Origin: CAVRQM01 sp963723455 | GTDB lineage: Bacteria > Pseudomonadota > Alphaproteobacteria > Acetobacterales > Acetobacteraceae | DNA length: 64,000 nucleotides | Assembly (NCBI GenBank): GCA_963723455.1 | Contig: CAVRQM010000001.1 | Span: forward strand, 124,001 to 188,000 | Direction: 5' to 3' | Shown here: in pieces, positions 1 through 8,413 of the stretch | Layout: every line of letters begins with the position of its first letter | How positions within the stretch are numbered: the first letter of the stretch is position 1 | Notes under the pieces: generated by a model | What the model was told of the DNA's origin: nothing | Database searches by the model: none | What the model saw: the letters and a program-made list of their open reading frames with translations, nothing else | Made by a program: the position numbers and the translations under genes

Positions 1-39
1 CTGCCGGTCCAATAGGCGGACAGGCCGGCCCGCGCCGTT

Positions 40-432
40 TCAGGCGTGGGCGCGGCGCGGCGCGGCGTCATGACTGACGGCGGACTTGCGCGACGTGCTG
101 GACGCGTCGCTCATGATGCCGCGCAGGTCGCGCAGGAACGCCGTGCCCTTCAGCGTGCGCTGCACCAGTACGCTGCGCCGGTCCATCGGATCGACTTTCC
201 GGCGCGCGAGGTCGAGTTCGCCGAGCCGGTCCAGCGCCCGGGTGATCGCCGGCTTGCTGACGTTCAGCTCAGCCGCCAGGCCGCGCACCGTATGCGCGCC
301 ATCCTGCAGGTAGCAGGTCAGGAACACGCCGAGCTGACGGGCCGACAGATCCGGCCCGTCGCGCCGCACCAACGCCACCGTAGTGTCGCGCAGGATGCCA
401 ACAAGATTGTCAGCCGTGGGTGAGGTCGCCAT
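40..432 (-). CDS. MarR-family transcriptional regulator
   Basis: This 130-residue protein has the winged-helix pattern of the MarR family. An N-terminal dimerisation helix (residues 1-30) is followed by a helix-turn-helix around residues 50-70 (LAAELNVSKPAITRALDRL) and a wing with the family's D-x-R-S signature (PMDRRSVLVQ, about 82-91). It is slightly shorter than usual (about 140), and the last 20 residues are low-complexity. The ATG is preceded on the minus strand by a purine-rich AGGAAAGGA. The aminopeptidase gene lies upstream in the same direction with a gap of about 145 bases that probably holds this gene's own promoter. The ligand and targets cannot be read from sequence. Confidence 0.85.
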   Translation of the reverse strand: MATSPTADNLVGILRDTTVALVRRDGPDLSARQLGVFLTCYLQDGAHTVRGLAAELNVSKPAITRALDRLGELDLARRKVDPMDRRSVLVQRTLKGTAFLRDLRGIMSDASSTSRKSAVSHDAAPRRAHA

Positions 433-576
433 CGTAGCAATCCTTTCCTTCTGCCTTGCGGTCTGGGCCGCCTGCGACGCAACCGCCGCAGGAACATTCG
501 TGTCCCAACTCGCGAGACACTGCGTTCGTTACTTAGGCTTAGCCGCGAGAAAGGTTGCAGGGTAATCCCGATTACG

Positions 577-2007
577 TTACCGGGTTGTTCTGGATTCCAT
601 GACATCACGGAAAGGTTGATTGCAGAACAACTCTGCCACGGCGGCGACGAGCGCCCGCATCGCCTGCGCCTCGCCGCCCTCGGGCCGCCCCGGGCGGGAC
701 TGGTCGTTCCAGGCATACAGATCCAGGTGCGCCCAGCGCACACCGGGAGCCACAAACCGGCGCAGGAACAGCGCTGCGGTCACCGCGCCGGCCAGCGGCT
801 TGGCCGAGACGTTGTTCAGATCGGCGATCGGACTGTCCAGCCAACCGGCGTAGCCGTCCCATAACGGCAGCCGCCAGACCGGGTCGTGCACCCGGCGGGC
901 TGTCGCCGCCAGGGCCGCGGCAAGATCGTCGTCGTCGCAGAACAGCGCCGGCAGGTCTGGGCCTAGCGCGACCCGCGCCGCTCCGGTCAGGGTGGCGCAA
1001 TCAATCAGCAGATCGGGTCGCTCATCGGATGCCTCGGCCAGCAGGTCGGCCAGAACCAGTCGGCCCTCGGCATCGGTATTGCCGATCTCGACCGATAGGC
1101 CGCGCCGGGTCGCGATCACGTCGGACGGACGCATGGCGGCGCCCGAGATGCTGTTTTCCACGCATCCGATCCGCACCGCGAGGCGGATCGGCAGGTCCGC
1201 CGCCATGATGGCGCGCGCCGCCCCCAGCACGATGGCCGCGCCGCCCATATCCTTTTTCATGCGCAGCATGCCGGCCGACGGCTTGATGTCGTAGCCGCCG
1301 GTATCGAACACCACGCCCTTGCCGCACAGGCTGACCAGCGGCGCGTCTGCGGCCGCCCGGCTGCCGCGCCAATGCCAGCCGGCCACCACCGGCGGGCGGA
1401 CGGAGCCGCGCCCCACTGCAGCAACCGCCGGATACGATCCCTCCAGCGCCGCGCCCGCATGGCGGAACCCGTCAGCGCCGTATGCCGAGGCCAGGTTTGC
1501 CGCGGCGTCGGCCAGCGCCGAAGGACCCAGCGCGTTGGCCGGCTGGTTTATCAGGTCGCGCACCATCCAGACCGCCTCGGCCAGGGCGCGGGCAGCCGCG
1601 TGCCCGGACGGCGGAACCAGCAGCGCCGGCTCGCGGTTCGGCAGTTTGTATGCGCGGAAGGCATAGGCGCCCAGGCACCAGCCCAGCACCGCGTCCGCCA
1701 CGTCGAAGTCGCCGTCCGCTAGCCGCCACGGCGCCGACCGCGGCAGCCGGTTGGCCAGATCGCCGAAAGCGAAGGGCGAGCGGTCGTCGCCCAGGCCAAG
1801 CACCGCTTCGGTCACGCCATCCGTGGCGGGCAGCAGCGCCAGTTGCTGCGCGGCGCCGGCAAAGCCGCTGGCATGCAGGAAGGCCGCCTGCCCTGGCAGC
1901 CTGCTCGCCAGGAACTCAGGCAAGTCAGGCGGCCGGATAGGATGCAAAAGGTGCGTCGTGCCGGCTGCGTCGGCGGCGGCGAGCGGAAGGGGACGATCGT
2001 CATGCAT
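577..2007 (-). CDS. Leucyl aminopeptidase family protein (M17)
   Basis: A 476-residue cytosolic metallo-aminopeptidase of the M17 family, which removes N-terminal residues from peptides. The C-terminal catalytic domain has the metal and active-site signatures: GKGVVFDTGG (about 229-238), KPSAGMLRMKKDMGG (about 242-256) and the family hallmark NTDAEGRLVLADLL (about 310-323). The N-terminal domain is shorter and more divergent than in PepA, as is common in the PepB-like alphaproteobacterial subgroup. It starts at an ATG 57 bases beyond the stop of the PEP-CTERM gene on the same strand. The family assignment is secure; substrate preference is not known. Confidence 0.93.
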   Translation of the reverse strand: MHDDRPLPLAAADAAGTTHLLHPIRPPDLPEFLASRLPGQAAFLHASGFAGAAQQLALLPATDGVTEAVLGLGDDRSPFAFGDLANRLPRSAPWRLADGDFDVADAVLGWCLGAYAFRAYKLPNREPALLVPPSGHAAARALAEAVWMVRDLINQPANALGPSALADAAANLASAYGADGFRHAGAALEGSYPAVAAVGRGSVRPPVVAGWHWRGSRAAADAPLVSLCGKGVVFDTGGYDIKPSAGMLRMKKDMGGAAIVLGAARAIMAADLPIRLAVRIGCVENSISGAAMRPSDVIATRRGLSVEIGNTDAEGRLVLADLLAEASDERPDLLIDCATLTGAARVALGPDLPALFCDDDDLAAALAATARRVHDPVWRLPLWDGYAGWLDSPIADLNNVSAKPLAGAVTAALFLRRFVAPGVRWAHLDLYAWNDQSRPGRPEGGEAQAMRALVAAVAELFCNQPFRDVMESRTTR

Positions 2008-2064
2008 CGCCCGACCCTATGGCCGGGCGATGCACTTCGCCAGTGCGTCAGAGGCCCGACATCG

Positions 2065-2736
2065 TCAGGCGGCAGCGGCGCCCGAGCCGCCGCGACGGCG
2101 GCGACGCAGGATGCCGAGACCGAACAGGCCGGCGCCCAGCAGCGCCAGCGAGGCCGGCTCCGGCACCGCCACCGAGCCATCGAAGCTGGTGGTCGACTGG
2201 CCGGCGGCGGTCACGGTCAGCACCTCGGTCATCGCGAACGGACCGGAGGTGGTGGCGTAGGCGCCTTGCGACAGCGCGAAGGGCGAGCTGCTGGCGGTGA
2301 ACGAGGCCAGCAGTGTGCCGGTGCCGAGCAAGGTGTTGCTGGTGTCGATATACGTCGCCAGCGTCGCGGTGACCGGGCTGCCCGACATGTTGCCCGAGAA
2401 CTGGCTGAAGAAGTTCTCCAGGCTGATCGGGGTGGTCAGGTTGTTCTCGGACAACGTGACCACCAGCGTGCCGCCGGCACTGGTGGACAGGTTGGTGGAG
2501 CCGAGATCCAGCGACGGCGCTGGGCCGGACAGACCGCTATCCAGCGACACCGAGAAGTTGCCAATCGACTGGTTCACGATCAGCGCGCCCGAGCCGGTCG
2601 AACTCCATGTCTGACCGCCCGATTGCAGCTGGATTTCCAACGAGGCGCGGGCCGGCGAGGCCGCCATCGCTAGGCACAGGCCCAGCGCGGCGGATGCCGC
2701 GACCAGACCCAGAGTTTTTCCGCCAAAACCACTCAC
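2065..2736 (-). CDS. PEP-CTERM sorting domain protein
   Basis: A 223-residue exported protein. A signal peptide covers about residues 1-31, ending AMAASPARA. A Ser/Thr/Asn-rich beta-type body follows, with a C-terminal sorting signal: VPEPASLALL, a hydrophobic segment, then RRRRRG. PEP-CTERM proteins are recognised and cleaved at the inner membrane by an exosortase and usually reach the cell surface or exopolysaccharide matrix. No exosortase is in this window. The gene has a sigma-54 type promoter 42 bases upstream, as does the other PEP-CTERM gene at 49.4 kb. The body has no recognisable domain, so its function is unknown. Confidence 0.9.
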   Translation of the reverse strand: MSGFGGKTLGLVAASAALGLCLAMAASPARASLEIQLQSGGQTWSSTGSGALIVNQSIGNFSVSLDSGLSGPAPSLDLGSTNLSTSAGGTLVVTLSENNLTTPISLENFFSQFSGNMSGSPVTATLATYIDTSNTLLGTGTLLASFTASSSPFALSQGAYATTSGPFAMTEVLTVTAAGQSTTSFDGSVAVPEPASLALLGAGLFGLGILRRRRRGGSGAAAA

Positions 2737-2777
2737 TTCGATAACTCCCCTGAAGACTTACGCCACCAGGAGCGTTT

Positions 2778-2792
2778 GCAGGATGCGTGCCA
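2778..2792 (-). promoter_or_regulatory. Sigma-54 (-24/-12) promoter of PEP-CTERM gene
   Basis: Read on the minus strand the site is TGGCACG-CATC-CTGC. The GG and GC doublets are separated exactly as in the RpoN consensus TGGCACG-N4-TTGC, with one mismatch. It lies 42 bases before the ATG of the PEP-CTERM gene. A second near-perfect site is found before the other PEP-CTERM gene, which supports both calls. Confidence 0.8.
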
Positions 2793-2803
2793 GAAACTAA
2801 TCC

Positions 2804-2847
2804 TGTCGTTAACAACAGCTTACACCGATCCCCCTAGCGCGGTGTAA
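2804..2847. promoter_or_regulatory. Two dyads upstream of the sigma-54 promoter
   Basis: Two inverted repeats lie directly upstream of the promoter at 2778-2792. TGTCGTT/AACAACA (2804-2817) has one mismatch. TTACACCG and CGGTGTAA (2820-2827 and 2840-2847) match perfectly across a 12-base spacer. Their placement suits an enhancer-binding activator, for example the PrsR-type regulator described for PEP-CTERM systems; this is inferred. The second dyad could instead act as a hairpin. Confidence 0.45.
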
Positions 2848-2969
2848 AATCAGCCGACAACGCCGAAGCCGTCAGCGATACGCCGGATGTAACCGCACCG
2901 ATGCCAGAACGTGTTGCGCACCCGGGCCATGATCTCGATGACGGCAGTCCTATCCTGGCAACGAGCGCG

Positions 2970-4856
2970 TCAGTCCGCGACCAATCCTGGCCCGATGCCG
3001 GCTTGCAGCGCACGCTCCAGACCGCGGGCGAAGGCGGCGGCGTCGCGTGGCGGCTCACCGTCCTGAATGCGCGCCAGATCCAGCAGCAACCCGGCAGCCG
3101 CGGCAACATCCGCGTCCGACCCGGCGCGCGCCGCCAACGCCGCGATCAAAGCATGCCGCGGATTGATCTCCAGCGCCGGCGCGGCTTCGTAGCCGGCACG
3201 TCCGGCGCGGCGCAGCAGGCGCTGCATCTGCAGATCCGGCCCGTGCGCGGCGGCGGCCAGAACCACGGCGCTGTCGGCCAGCCGCTCGGTCGCCCGCACC
3301 TCGGATACCGCGTCGCCCAGCGCCGTCTTGATCCGCGCCGCCAGCGCGGTCACGTCCGCCGCGGGGCTGGCCGCCTCTGGCGCGGCACCGAGCGAGGCGA
3401 GGTCGGCCGCACCCTGGCTGGCGCTGCGCAGCGCATGGCCCTCGTAGCTGCCCAGCCGCTCCGGCCAGAACGCGTCGATCGGATGATCGAGCAGGAGAAC
3501 CTCCACGCCGCGGGCGCGGAAGCCCTCGATCTGGGAGGAGCGCGCCAGGGCATCGGCGCTGTCGCCGACCAGGAAGTAGATTGCCGTCTGGCCGTCCTTC
3601 ATGCGGCGGACATACTCGCCCAGCGTGGTCCAGCCGCCGGGCGCGGCCTCGGCGGCCGCTGTGGAGCGAAACCGCAGGAGAGGCGCCAACTCGGCGCGGT
3701 GCTCGGAATCCTCCCACACGCCTTCTTTCAGAACGTCGCCGAAATTGGTCCAGAACGTCCCGTAGCGTTCGGCGTCGCGGGCGGCGGCCTTCAGCTCGGT
3801 CAGCACGCGGTTGGTCACCGCCTTGCGGATGCGCGCCAGCACCGGTGTCGATTGCAGCATCTCGCGCGAGACGTTCAGCGGCAGGTCCTCGGTATCGACC
3901 ACGCCCTGCACGAAGCGCAGCCAGGGCGGCAGCAGGGCGGCATGATCGGTGATGAACATGCGGCGGACGTGCAGGCGCAGCCGGGATTCCCGCTCCTCCT
4001 CGACGGCCATGAACGGCTTGGCGTCGGGGATGAACAGCAGCGCGAAAAACTCCAGCGCGCCCTCGGCGCGCCATTGCAGGGTGGCCCAGGGCTTGCCGAA
4101 GAAGTTCCCGAGATGGCGGTAGAAGCCCTCCAGGTCGGCCTCGCTGACCTCGGCCTTCGGCTTGCGCCACAGCGCGGTGCCCTCGTTGGCCGGCTGGTCG
4201 GCGCCGTCGCGGGCGACGGTGATCGGCACGGTAATGTGGTCGGCCCATTTGCGCACGACCGCTTCCAGGCGCTCCGGCTCAAGGTATTCCTCGGCGTCCG
4301 GCTTCATGTGCAGCACGACGCTGGTGCCGGCCGCATCGCGCTCCGCCACCTCCACCATGAATCCGCCGCGGCCGTCGCTGGACCAGACCCAGGATTCCGC
4401 GGCACCGGCGCGGCGCGACGTCACCTCCACCCGGTCGGCCACCATGAACGCAGCGTAGAAGCCGACGCCGAACTGGCCGATCAGGCTGGGCGCATCGCCC
4501 GGCTTGGCGGCGGCCGCCTGACCGAAGGCGCGGGTGCCGGAGCGGGCGATGGTGCCCAGGTTGGCCACCAGCTCGTCATGGCTCATGCCGATGCCGTCGT
4601 CGATCACCGACAGGGTGCGGGCGGGCTTGTCCGGGACGATGCGGACCCGCGCCTCGCCGGACGCGCCGAGCGCCGGGTCGGTCAGGCTTTCGAATCGGCG
4701 GCGGTCGATGGCGTCGGCCGCATTGGCGACCAGCTCGCGCAGGAAGATCTCGCGCTCGGAATATAGCGAGTGAACGACGAGATCGAGCAGCCGCCCCACC
4801 TCGGCCCCAAACTCGTGCCGTTCTGCCGCCGTCGCCTCGCCCGCCGTGCCGCTCAT
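2970..4856 (-). CDS. htpG: Molecular chaperone HtpG (bacterial Hsp90)
   Basis: A 628-residue cytosolic ATP-dependent chaperone of the Hsp90 family, full length for HtpG. The N-terminal GHKL ATPase shows HSLYSEREIFLRELVANAADA (catalytic Glu and Mg-binding Asn, about 29-50), DDGIGM (about 91-96) and GQFGVGFYAAFMVAD (about 133-147). Middle-domain motifs such as FFGKPWATL and the YRRMKDGQ-type segment follow, then a dimerisation domain. The ATG was chosen because the Glu-rich Hsp90 N-terminus begins a few residues later. It is last in the minus-strand run and has a 78-base gap after pgl, so it may have its own promoter; no heat-shock element was evident. Confidence 0.97.
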   Translation of the reverse strand: MSGTAGEATAAERHEFGAEVGRLLDLVVHSLYSEREIFLRELVANAADAIDRRRFESLTDPALGASGEARVRIVPDKPARTLSVIDDGIGMSHDELVANLGTIARSGTRAFGQAAAAKPGDAPSLIGQFGVGFYAAFMVADRVEVTSRRAGAAESWVWSSDGRGGFMVEVAERDAAGTSVVLHMKPDAEEYLEPERLEAVVRKWADHITVPITVARDGADQPANEGTALWRKPKAEVSEADLEGFYRHLGNFFGKPWATLQWRAEGALEFFALLFIPDAKPFMAVEEERESRLRLHVRRMFITDHAALLPPWLRFVQGVVDTEDLPLNVSREMLQSTPVLARIRKAVTNRVLTELKAAARDAERYGTFWTNFGDVLKEGVWEDSEHRAELAPLLRFRSTAAAEAAPGGWTTLGEYVRRMKDGQTAIYFLVGDSADALARSSQIEGFRARGVEVLLLDHPIDAFWPERLGSYEGHALRSASQGAADLASLGAAPEAASPAADVTALAARIKTALGDAVSEVRATERLADSAVVLAAAAHGPDLQMQRLLRRAGRAGYEAAPALEINPRHALIAALAARAGSDADVAAAAGLLLDLARIQDGEPPRDAAAFARGLERALQAGIGPGLVAD

Positions 4857-4934
4857 CGCCTCGCCTCATGCTGTCTCGTCGCGGGCGGCATATGCGCAGC
4901 AAATCGGCGCGGTTCAATGCGGCGCGGGCGCGCG

Positions 4935-5660
4935 CTACGCCTGGCTCCCCGCCGCCGCCCGGTCGGCCAGGAACAACAGGCGCCCGGCCGGATGCAGCCG
5001 CGCGGCCGGCAGCTGGCTGGTTCCGGTCAGCACCTCGGCCAGCACCGCCCGCTTGGCCCCGCCCGCCACCAAAAAGACGATCAGCGCGGAGCTGTCGATC
5101 ACCGGATAGGTCAGCGTGATCCGCACCTCCGGCCGGCCGTGCCCGACCTCGGCCACCCAGCGGGTGCGCTCGTCCAGGACCGGCTCGCCCGGGATCAGCG
5201 AGGCGGTGTGTCCGTCATCGCCCAAGCCGAGCAGGCAGACATCGAACAGCGGCCGCGCCGCATCCAGCGCATCGGCGCCGTATTCACGCTTCAGCCGCGC
5301 CTCGTACTCGCCCGCCGCGACCGCGGCGGTCAGGCCCACCGTCGGCACCGCAAACACGTTGGCTGCCGGCACCGGCGCGCGGTTCAACATCGCCTCACGC
5401 GTCATGCGGAAGTTGCTGTCCTTGTGGTCGGGCGGCACGTAGCGCTCGTCGCCCCAGAACCAATGCACGCGGTCCCACGGGAACCGCTCCAGGAACGGCG
5501 GCGACGCCAGCATCTCGTAGGTGCGCTTCGGCGTCGAGCCGCCGGACAGCGCCACCCGCACCACGCCCGACTTGCCCAGCGCCGCGTCGGTCAGCAGCGC
5601 GGCCGCATCGTGCGCCAGCGCCTCGGCATCGGCCGAGACGTGCAGCTCGCCGTAGCTCAT
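4935..5660 (-). CDS. pgl: 6-phosphogluconolactonase
   Basis: This 241-residue enzyme hydrolyses 6-phosphogluconolactone in the oxidative pentose-phosphate and Entner-Doudoroff routes. The sugar-phosphate isomerase-like fold is seen in ALSGGSTPKRTYEML (about 33-47, phosphate binding) and in HWFWGDERYVPPDHKDSN (about 66-83), the Pgl/DevB signature; GLGDDGHTASL follows. The open frame extends upstream, but the ATG at 5660 sits in an ATGA overlap with the stop of the HAD gene, which fixes the start and implies translational coupling. Sharing an operon with otsB and a HAD phosphatase suggests a sugar-phosphate theme. Confidence 0.95.
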   Translation of the reverse strand: MSYGELHVSADAEALAHDAAALLTDAALGKSGVVRVALSGGSTPKRTYEMLASPPFLERFPWDRVHWFWGDERYVPPDHKDSNFRMTREAMLNRAPVPAANVFAVPTVGLTAAVAAGEYEARLKREYGADALDAARPLFDVCLLGLGDDGHTASLIPGEPVLDERTRWVAEVGHGRPEVRITLTYPVIDSSALIVFLVAGGAKRAVLAEVLTGTSQLPAARLHPAGRLLFLADRAAAGSQA

Positions 5661-6490
5661 GCGCCCTCTCCCAGAACGAAGCGTTCGATCGCCTTGGCGA
5701 AGCCCTCGTCGTTGTACGAATCGGTGACCGCGCTCGCCTGCTGCTTCACCGCGTCGCTGGAGTTGCCCATTGCGATCGAAAACCCGCTTTTCCTGAACAT
5801 CAACACGTCGTTCGGCTGATCGCCGATGGTGGCGATCGCCTCGGGCGGGATCGACAGCAGCTTTGACAGATATGCCACCACCCCGCCCTTGTTGGCCTGC
5901 GGATGCGTCACGTCGAGATAGTACGGCTGCGAGCGGGCGGCCGAGGCGTGCTCGCCCAAAGCCTGCTGCATCTCGGTCTCCACCCTCGCCAGCTTCTCGT
6001 GATCGTCGCTGACGCCGACGATCTTCACCGCCTGGTCCAGATCCGCATCGGCGAACTCGGCCACGACCTTCGGCGGGAACTTGACCGTCCACTCCTCGCG
6101 CGCGACATGCGGAGCGGCCTTGTCGCGGATCTGCCATTCGGTGCCGGTGTACAGCCAGGCATCCAGATCGTGCGTGCGGATCAGCTCGATGCAGGTGCGC
6201 GCTGTGTCGGGCGCGAGCGTGTGGCTTTCGATCACCGACAGATCCGGGTTGGCGAATACGCCGCCGTTGAAGCCGGCAATCGGCGTGGACAGCGCGAGCG
6301 GCCCGGTCAGCATCGCCATGCCGCGCGGCGGCCGGCCGCTGGTGATGGCGAACCGTATCCCCGCCGATTGCAGCCTGCGCACCGCCTGCTGCGCGCGGTC
6401 GGTCAGCACTTTCTGCTCGGTGACCAGCGTGCCGTCCACGTCGGCCAGGAACAGCGATATGCGCGGCTTGGGCGTTGCGGCGGCGGACAT
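5657..6490 (-). CDS. Cof-type HAD-IIB hydrolase
   Basis: A 277-residue HAD-superfamily phosphatase of the Cof/IIB subfamily. Motif I is FLADVDGTLV (nucleophile and acid/base Asp, near residue 15), motif II is AITSGRPPRG, and motif IV is TIGDQPNDVLMF with MGNSSDAVK after it. Cof-type enzymes dephosphorylate sugar phosphates or pyridoxal phosphate; the substrate here is unknown. An in-frame ATG lies 45 bases upstream, but the ATG at 6490 has a GGAG at a good distance and starts just before the conserved core. It overlaps pgl by four bases and follows otsB by 28. Confidence 0.92.
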   Translation of the reverse strand: MSAAATPKPRISLFLADVDGTLVTEQKVLTDRAQQAVRRLQSAGIRFAITSGRPPRGMAMLTGPLALSTPIAGFNGGVFANPDLSVIESHTLAPDTARTCIELIRTHDLDAWLYTGTEWQIRDKAAPHVAREEWTVKFPPKVVAEFADADLDQAVKIVGVSDDHEKLARVETEMQQALGEHASAARSQPYYLDVTHPQANKGGVVAYLSKLLSIPPEAIATIGDQPNDVLMFRKSGFSIAMGNSSDAVKQQASAVTDSYNDEGFAKAIERFVLGEGA

Positions 6491-6518
6491 GACGGCAGCT
6501 CCGTGCTGGTGGGGCAGG

Positions 6519-7232
6519 CTACAGCGAGGCGGCAAGCTCGGTCAGCCAGGCGCGCACGCCGGACGGGGTGGCGAACACGTCCTGCACCCGCAACCCCAGC
6601 CCGCCGGCCGCGCGCGCCACGCGCATCCCGTCCTCGTCGGTCACGTCGTCCCCGACATAGACGGGCGCGCGGCCGGCAAACGGCGGGGTCTGCATCAGGG
6701 TTGCGACCGCCGTGCCCTTGTCGGCGCCGCGCGGCTTGATCTCCCAGGCCATGTGCGCGGCCAGCACCGCATAGGCATCGGCGCGCGGCGCCACTATCGC
6801 GCGCGCCGCCGCCTCCAGCGCCGGGCCGGCGTCCGGCGCTTGCCGATAGTGCAGCACGAAGCCGCGCGACTTCGGCTCCAACAGCGCGCCGGGATTGGCT
6901 GCGGCGGCGGCGCGCCCGGCCCGCAGCCATCCGGGCGGCAGGTCAGGCAAGCCGGCGTGAACCAGGGCAGCGCCGGGGGCGGGTCGCAGCACGCCGCCAT
7001 GCTCGCCGGCGATGGCGTACGGCGCATCGCCCAGCAGCGCCTCGATCTGCTCCACCGGCCGCCCGGTCACCACCGCGAGCGCGTCGTCCAGCCGGGCGCG
7101 GACCCGGCGCAGCGTCTCGACAAGCCCCGCCGGCACCACCACGGCAGCCGGCGTCGGCGCCAGATCCAGCAGCGTGCCGTCGAGATCGAGCAGCAGCGCC
7201 GCGCGCGGCGGCAGGGCGGGATGCGCGCTCAA
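6519..7232 (-). CDS. otsB: Trehalose-6-phosphate phosphatase
   Basis: A 237-residue HAD-IIB phosphatase that makes trehalose from trehalose 6-phosphate. Motif I is LLLDLDGTLLDLAP (about 12-25). The OtsB-specific AVVTGRPVEQIEALL and AIAGEHGGVLR, WEIKPRGADKGTAV and VYVGDDVTDEDGM follow. The start appears to be a TTG in a four-base overlap (TTGA) with the stop of the DUF2155 gene. No otsA is in the window, so the synthase must be elsewhere. The product would serve as an osmotic or desiccation protectant. Confidence 0.94.
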   Translation of the reverse strand: MSAHPALPPRAALLLDLDGTLLDLAPTPAAVVVPAGLVETLRRVRARLDDALAVVTGRPVEQIEALLGDAPYAIAGEHGGVLRPAPGAALVHAGLPDLPPGWLRAGRAAAAANPGALLEPKSRGFVLHYRQAPDAGPALEAAARAIVAPRADAYAVLAAHMAWEIKPRGADKGTAVATLMQTPPFAGRAPVYVGDDVTDEDGMRVARAAGGLGLRVQDVFATPSGVRAWLTELAASL

Positions 7233-7648
7233 TGACAGCCGGTCAGGCGAACGTCATAGGTCGGGTGCTCCAGCCCCGACACGGCGGGCGCCGAGGCGAT
7301 CATCCAGCCGTGGAATTGCGGCGCCCCCGGCGTGCTGTCGGTGATGTCGAGCCAAGCGGTCGCATCCGCAGGCTGATCCGGCGGGCGCACGTCGCAGGCG
7401 CGCACGGCGATGGTCAGCGTGCCGAAGGTGGTGGACTGGCCGACGTCCAGCGCCAGCTTCGTGGCCTGCGCCGAAACCTTGTCGAGCGCCTCGAGATCTG
7501 CGCTCTGCCGCGGCAGCCAGGCCGCGGGCGGCGGCGCGGCGGGCGTTGCCTGGGCGGGCGCGGCCGGCGGCGACGCGTCCTGGGCAGCAGCAGCGCCGGC
7601 CAGCAGCGCCAGCAGGGCGGCCAGCGCCGGGACGACGCACCCTCTCAT
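7229..7648 (-). CDS. DUF2155 domain protein, exported
   Basis: A 139-residue protein with a signal peptide (about 1-22, ending AGAAAAQ) and an Ala/Pro-rich linker. The C-terminal DUF2155 domain spans about 50-139, including TTFGTLTIAVRACDVRPP and the closing FHGWMIASAPAVSGLEHPTY..TGC. Two cysteines (about 85 and 138) could pair in the periplasm. DUF2155 genes are typical of alphaproteobacteria and often sit beside NDUFA12 and mlaD, as here. ATGA overlap with the gene before and a 4-base overlap with otsB indicate one operon. Molecular function is unknown. Confidence 0.88.
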   Translation of the reverse strand: MRGCVVPALAALLALLAGAAAAQDASPPAAPAQATPAAPPPAAWLPRQSADLEALDKVSAQATKLALDVGQSTTFGTLTIAVRACDVRPPDQPADATAWLDITDSTPGAPQFHGWMIASAPAVSGLEHPTYDVRLTGCH

Positions 7649-7863
7649 GCGTCGCCGGCGCGCTTTGGGCTGCGCAGGCCAGCCACCATGTCGAACAGGA
7701 TCGCCCGCATCGCCGCCTCGTCCACGCCCATCAGCACGGCATCCTCGAACGCATCCTGCATCACCTGCGCCAGCTCGGCGTGATTCTCGGCCAGCACCTT
7801 CAGCTTCTCGCGGCAGTCCACCTTGCTGCCGTCCGGCTGCAGCCAGGCGGGAGAGTGGCTCAC
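7645..7863 (-). CDS. Small conserved-type hypothetical protein, 72 aa
   Basis: A 72-residue protein with a GTG start in a GTGA overlap with the mlaD stop and an ATGA overlap with the DUF2155 start. Being locked between two coupled genes is the main evidence that it is real. It is predicted to be soluble and largely helical, with acidic stretches (LAENHAELAQVMQDAFEDAVLMG) and a basic C-terminus. No family was recognised. Position suggests a link to envelope lipid or respiratory maintenance, but that is only contextual. Confidence 0.75.
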   Translation of the reverse strand: MSHSPAWLQPDGSKVDCREKLKVLAENHAELAQVMQDAFEDAVLMGVDEAAMRAILFDMVAGLRSPKRAGDA

Positions 7864-8402
7864 TTCAGCGGCGGCAGCGCCGACGACGATGCGGGCGGCG
7901 GCGCTGCCTGGGGCGGCTGGCCCTGCTGTCGCAGCGATTTCTGGACCGCGCTGGTCAGGTCGCCGACGTTGAAGATGAACTTGCCCAGCAGATCCTCCAG
8001 GCTGACCGCCGACTGGGTGATGGTCACGGTGCCGCCGGCCGGGATGATCGCGGTCTCGCCGCCCGGCGACAGGCCCAGAAACGTGCCGCCCAGCAGCCCG
8101 CTGCTGGTCACCTGCGCGCTGCTGTCGGTTGGCAGGCGGATGGCGCGCGCCACCGAAAAGTCGACGATGGCCTGGAACGTGCTCGGGTCGATCCGGGTCG
8201 CCTCCACGCTGCCGACCTTGACCCCGGCCATCCGCACGTCCGAGCCGGGGGCCAGCCCATCGATCCGGTCGAAGCTGGCGTGCAGCGTGTAGCCGTTGCC
8301 GTCGCCGTGGCCGGTGTTGGCCACGGCGAAGCCGAGGAAGCCGATCGCCACCACCAGCACCGCGGCGCCGGCCAGCAGCTCGGACAGATTGCGTTGCGCC
8401 AA
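7860..8402 (-). CDS. mlaD: Outer-membrane lipid asymmetry protein MlaD
   Basis: A 180-residue periplasmic substrate-binding subunit of the Mla phospholipid transport ABC system. One N-terminal membrane anchor (about 5-27, LSELLAGAAVLVVAIGFLGF) precedes the MCE/MlaD domain (about 35-115: ASFDRIDGLAPGSDVRMAGVKVG...LLGGTFLGLSPGG). A Pro/Ala/Ser-rich tail ends the protein. The open frame continues upstream into the NDUFA12 gene, so a TTG at 8402 is the best start: it lies 11 bases after that gene's stop, with GAGGG upstream, and puts LSELLAG at the N-terminus. mlaE and mlaF are not in the window. Confidence 0.9.
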   Translation of the reverse strand: MAQRNLSELLAGAAVLVVAIGFLGFAVANTGHGDGNGYTLHASFDRIDGLAPGSDVRMAGVKVGSVEATRIDPSTFQAIVDFSVARAIRLPTDSSAQVTSSGLLGGTFLGLSPGGETAIIPAGGTVTITQSAVSLEDLLGKFIFNVGDLTSAVQKSLRQQGQPPQAAPPPASSSALPPLK

Positions 8403-8413
8403 GTCTTTCGCCC

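Noticed and set aside
2901..4766. 621-codon open frame on the plus strand opposite htpG
   Set aside because: It is antisense to an unmistakable full-length HtpG, has Arg/Gly/Ala-heavy translation and no family motifs. Long antisense frames are expected in GC-rich coding DNA.
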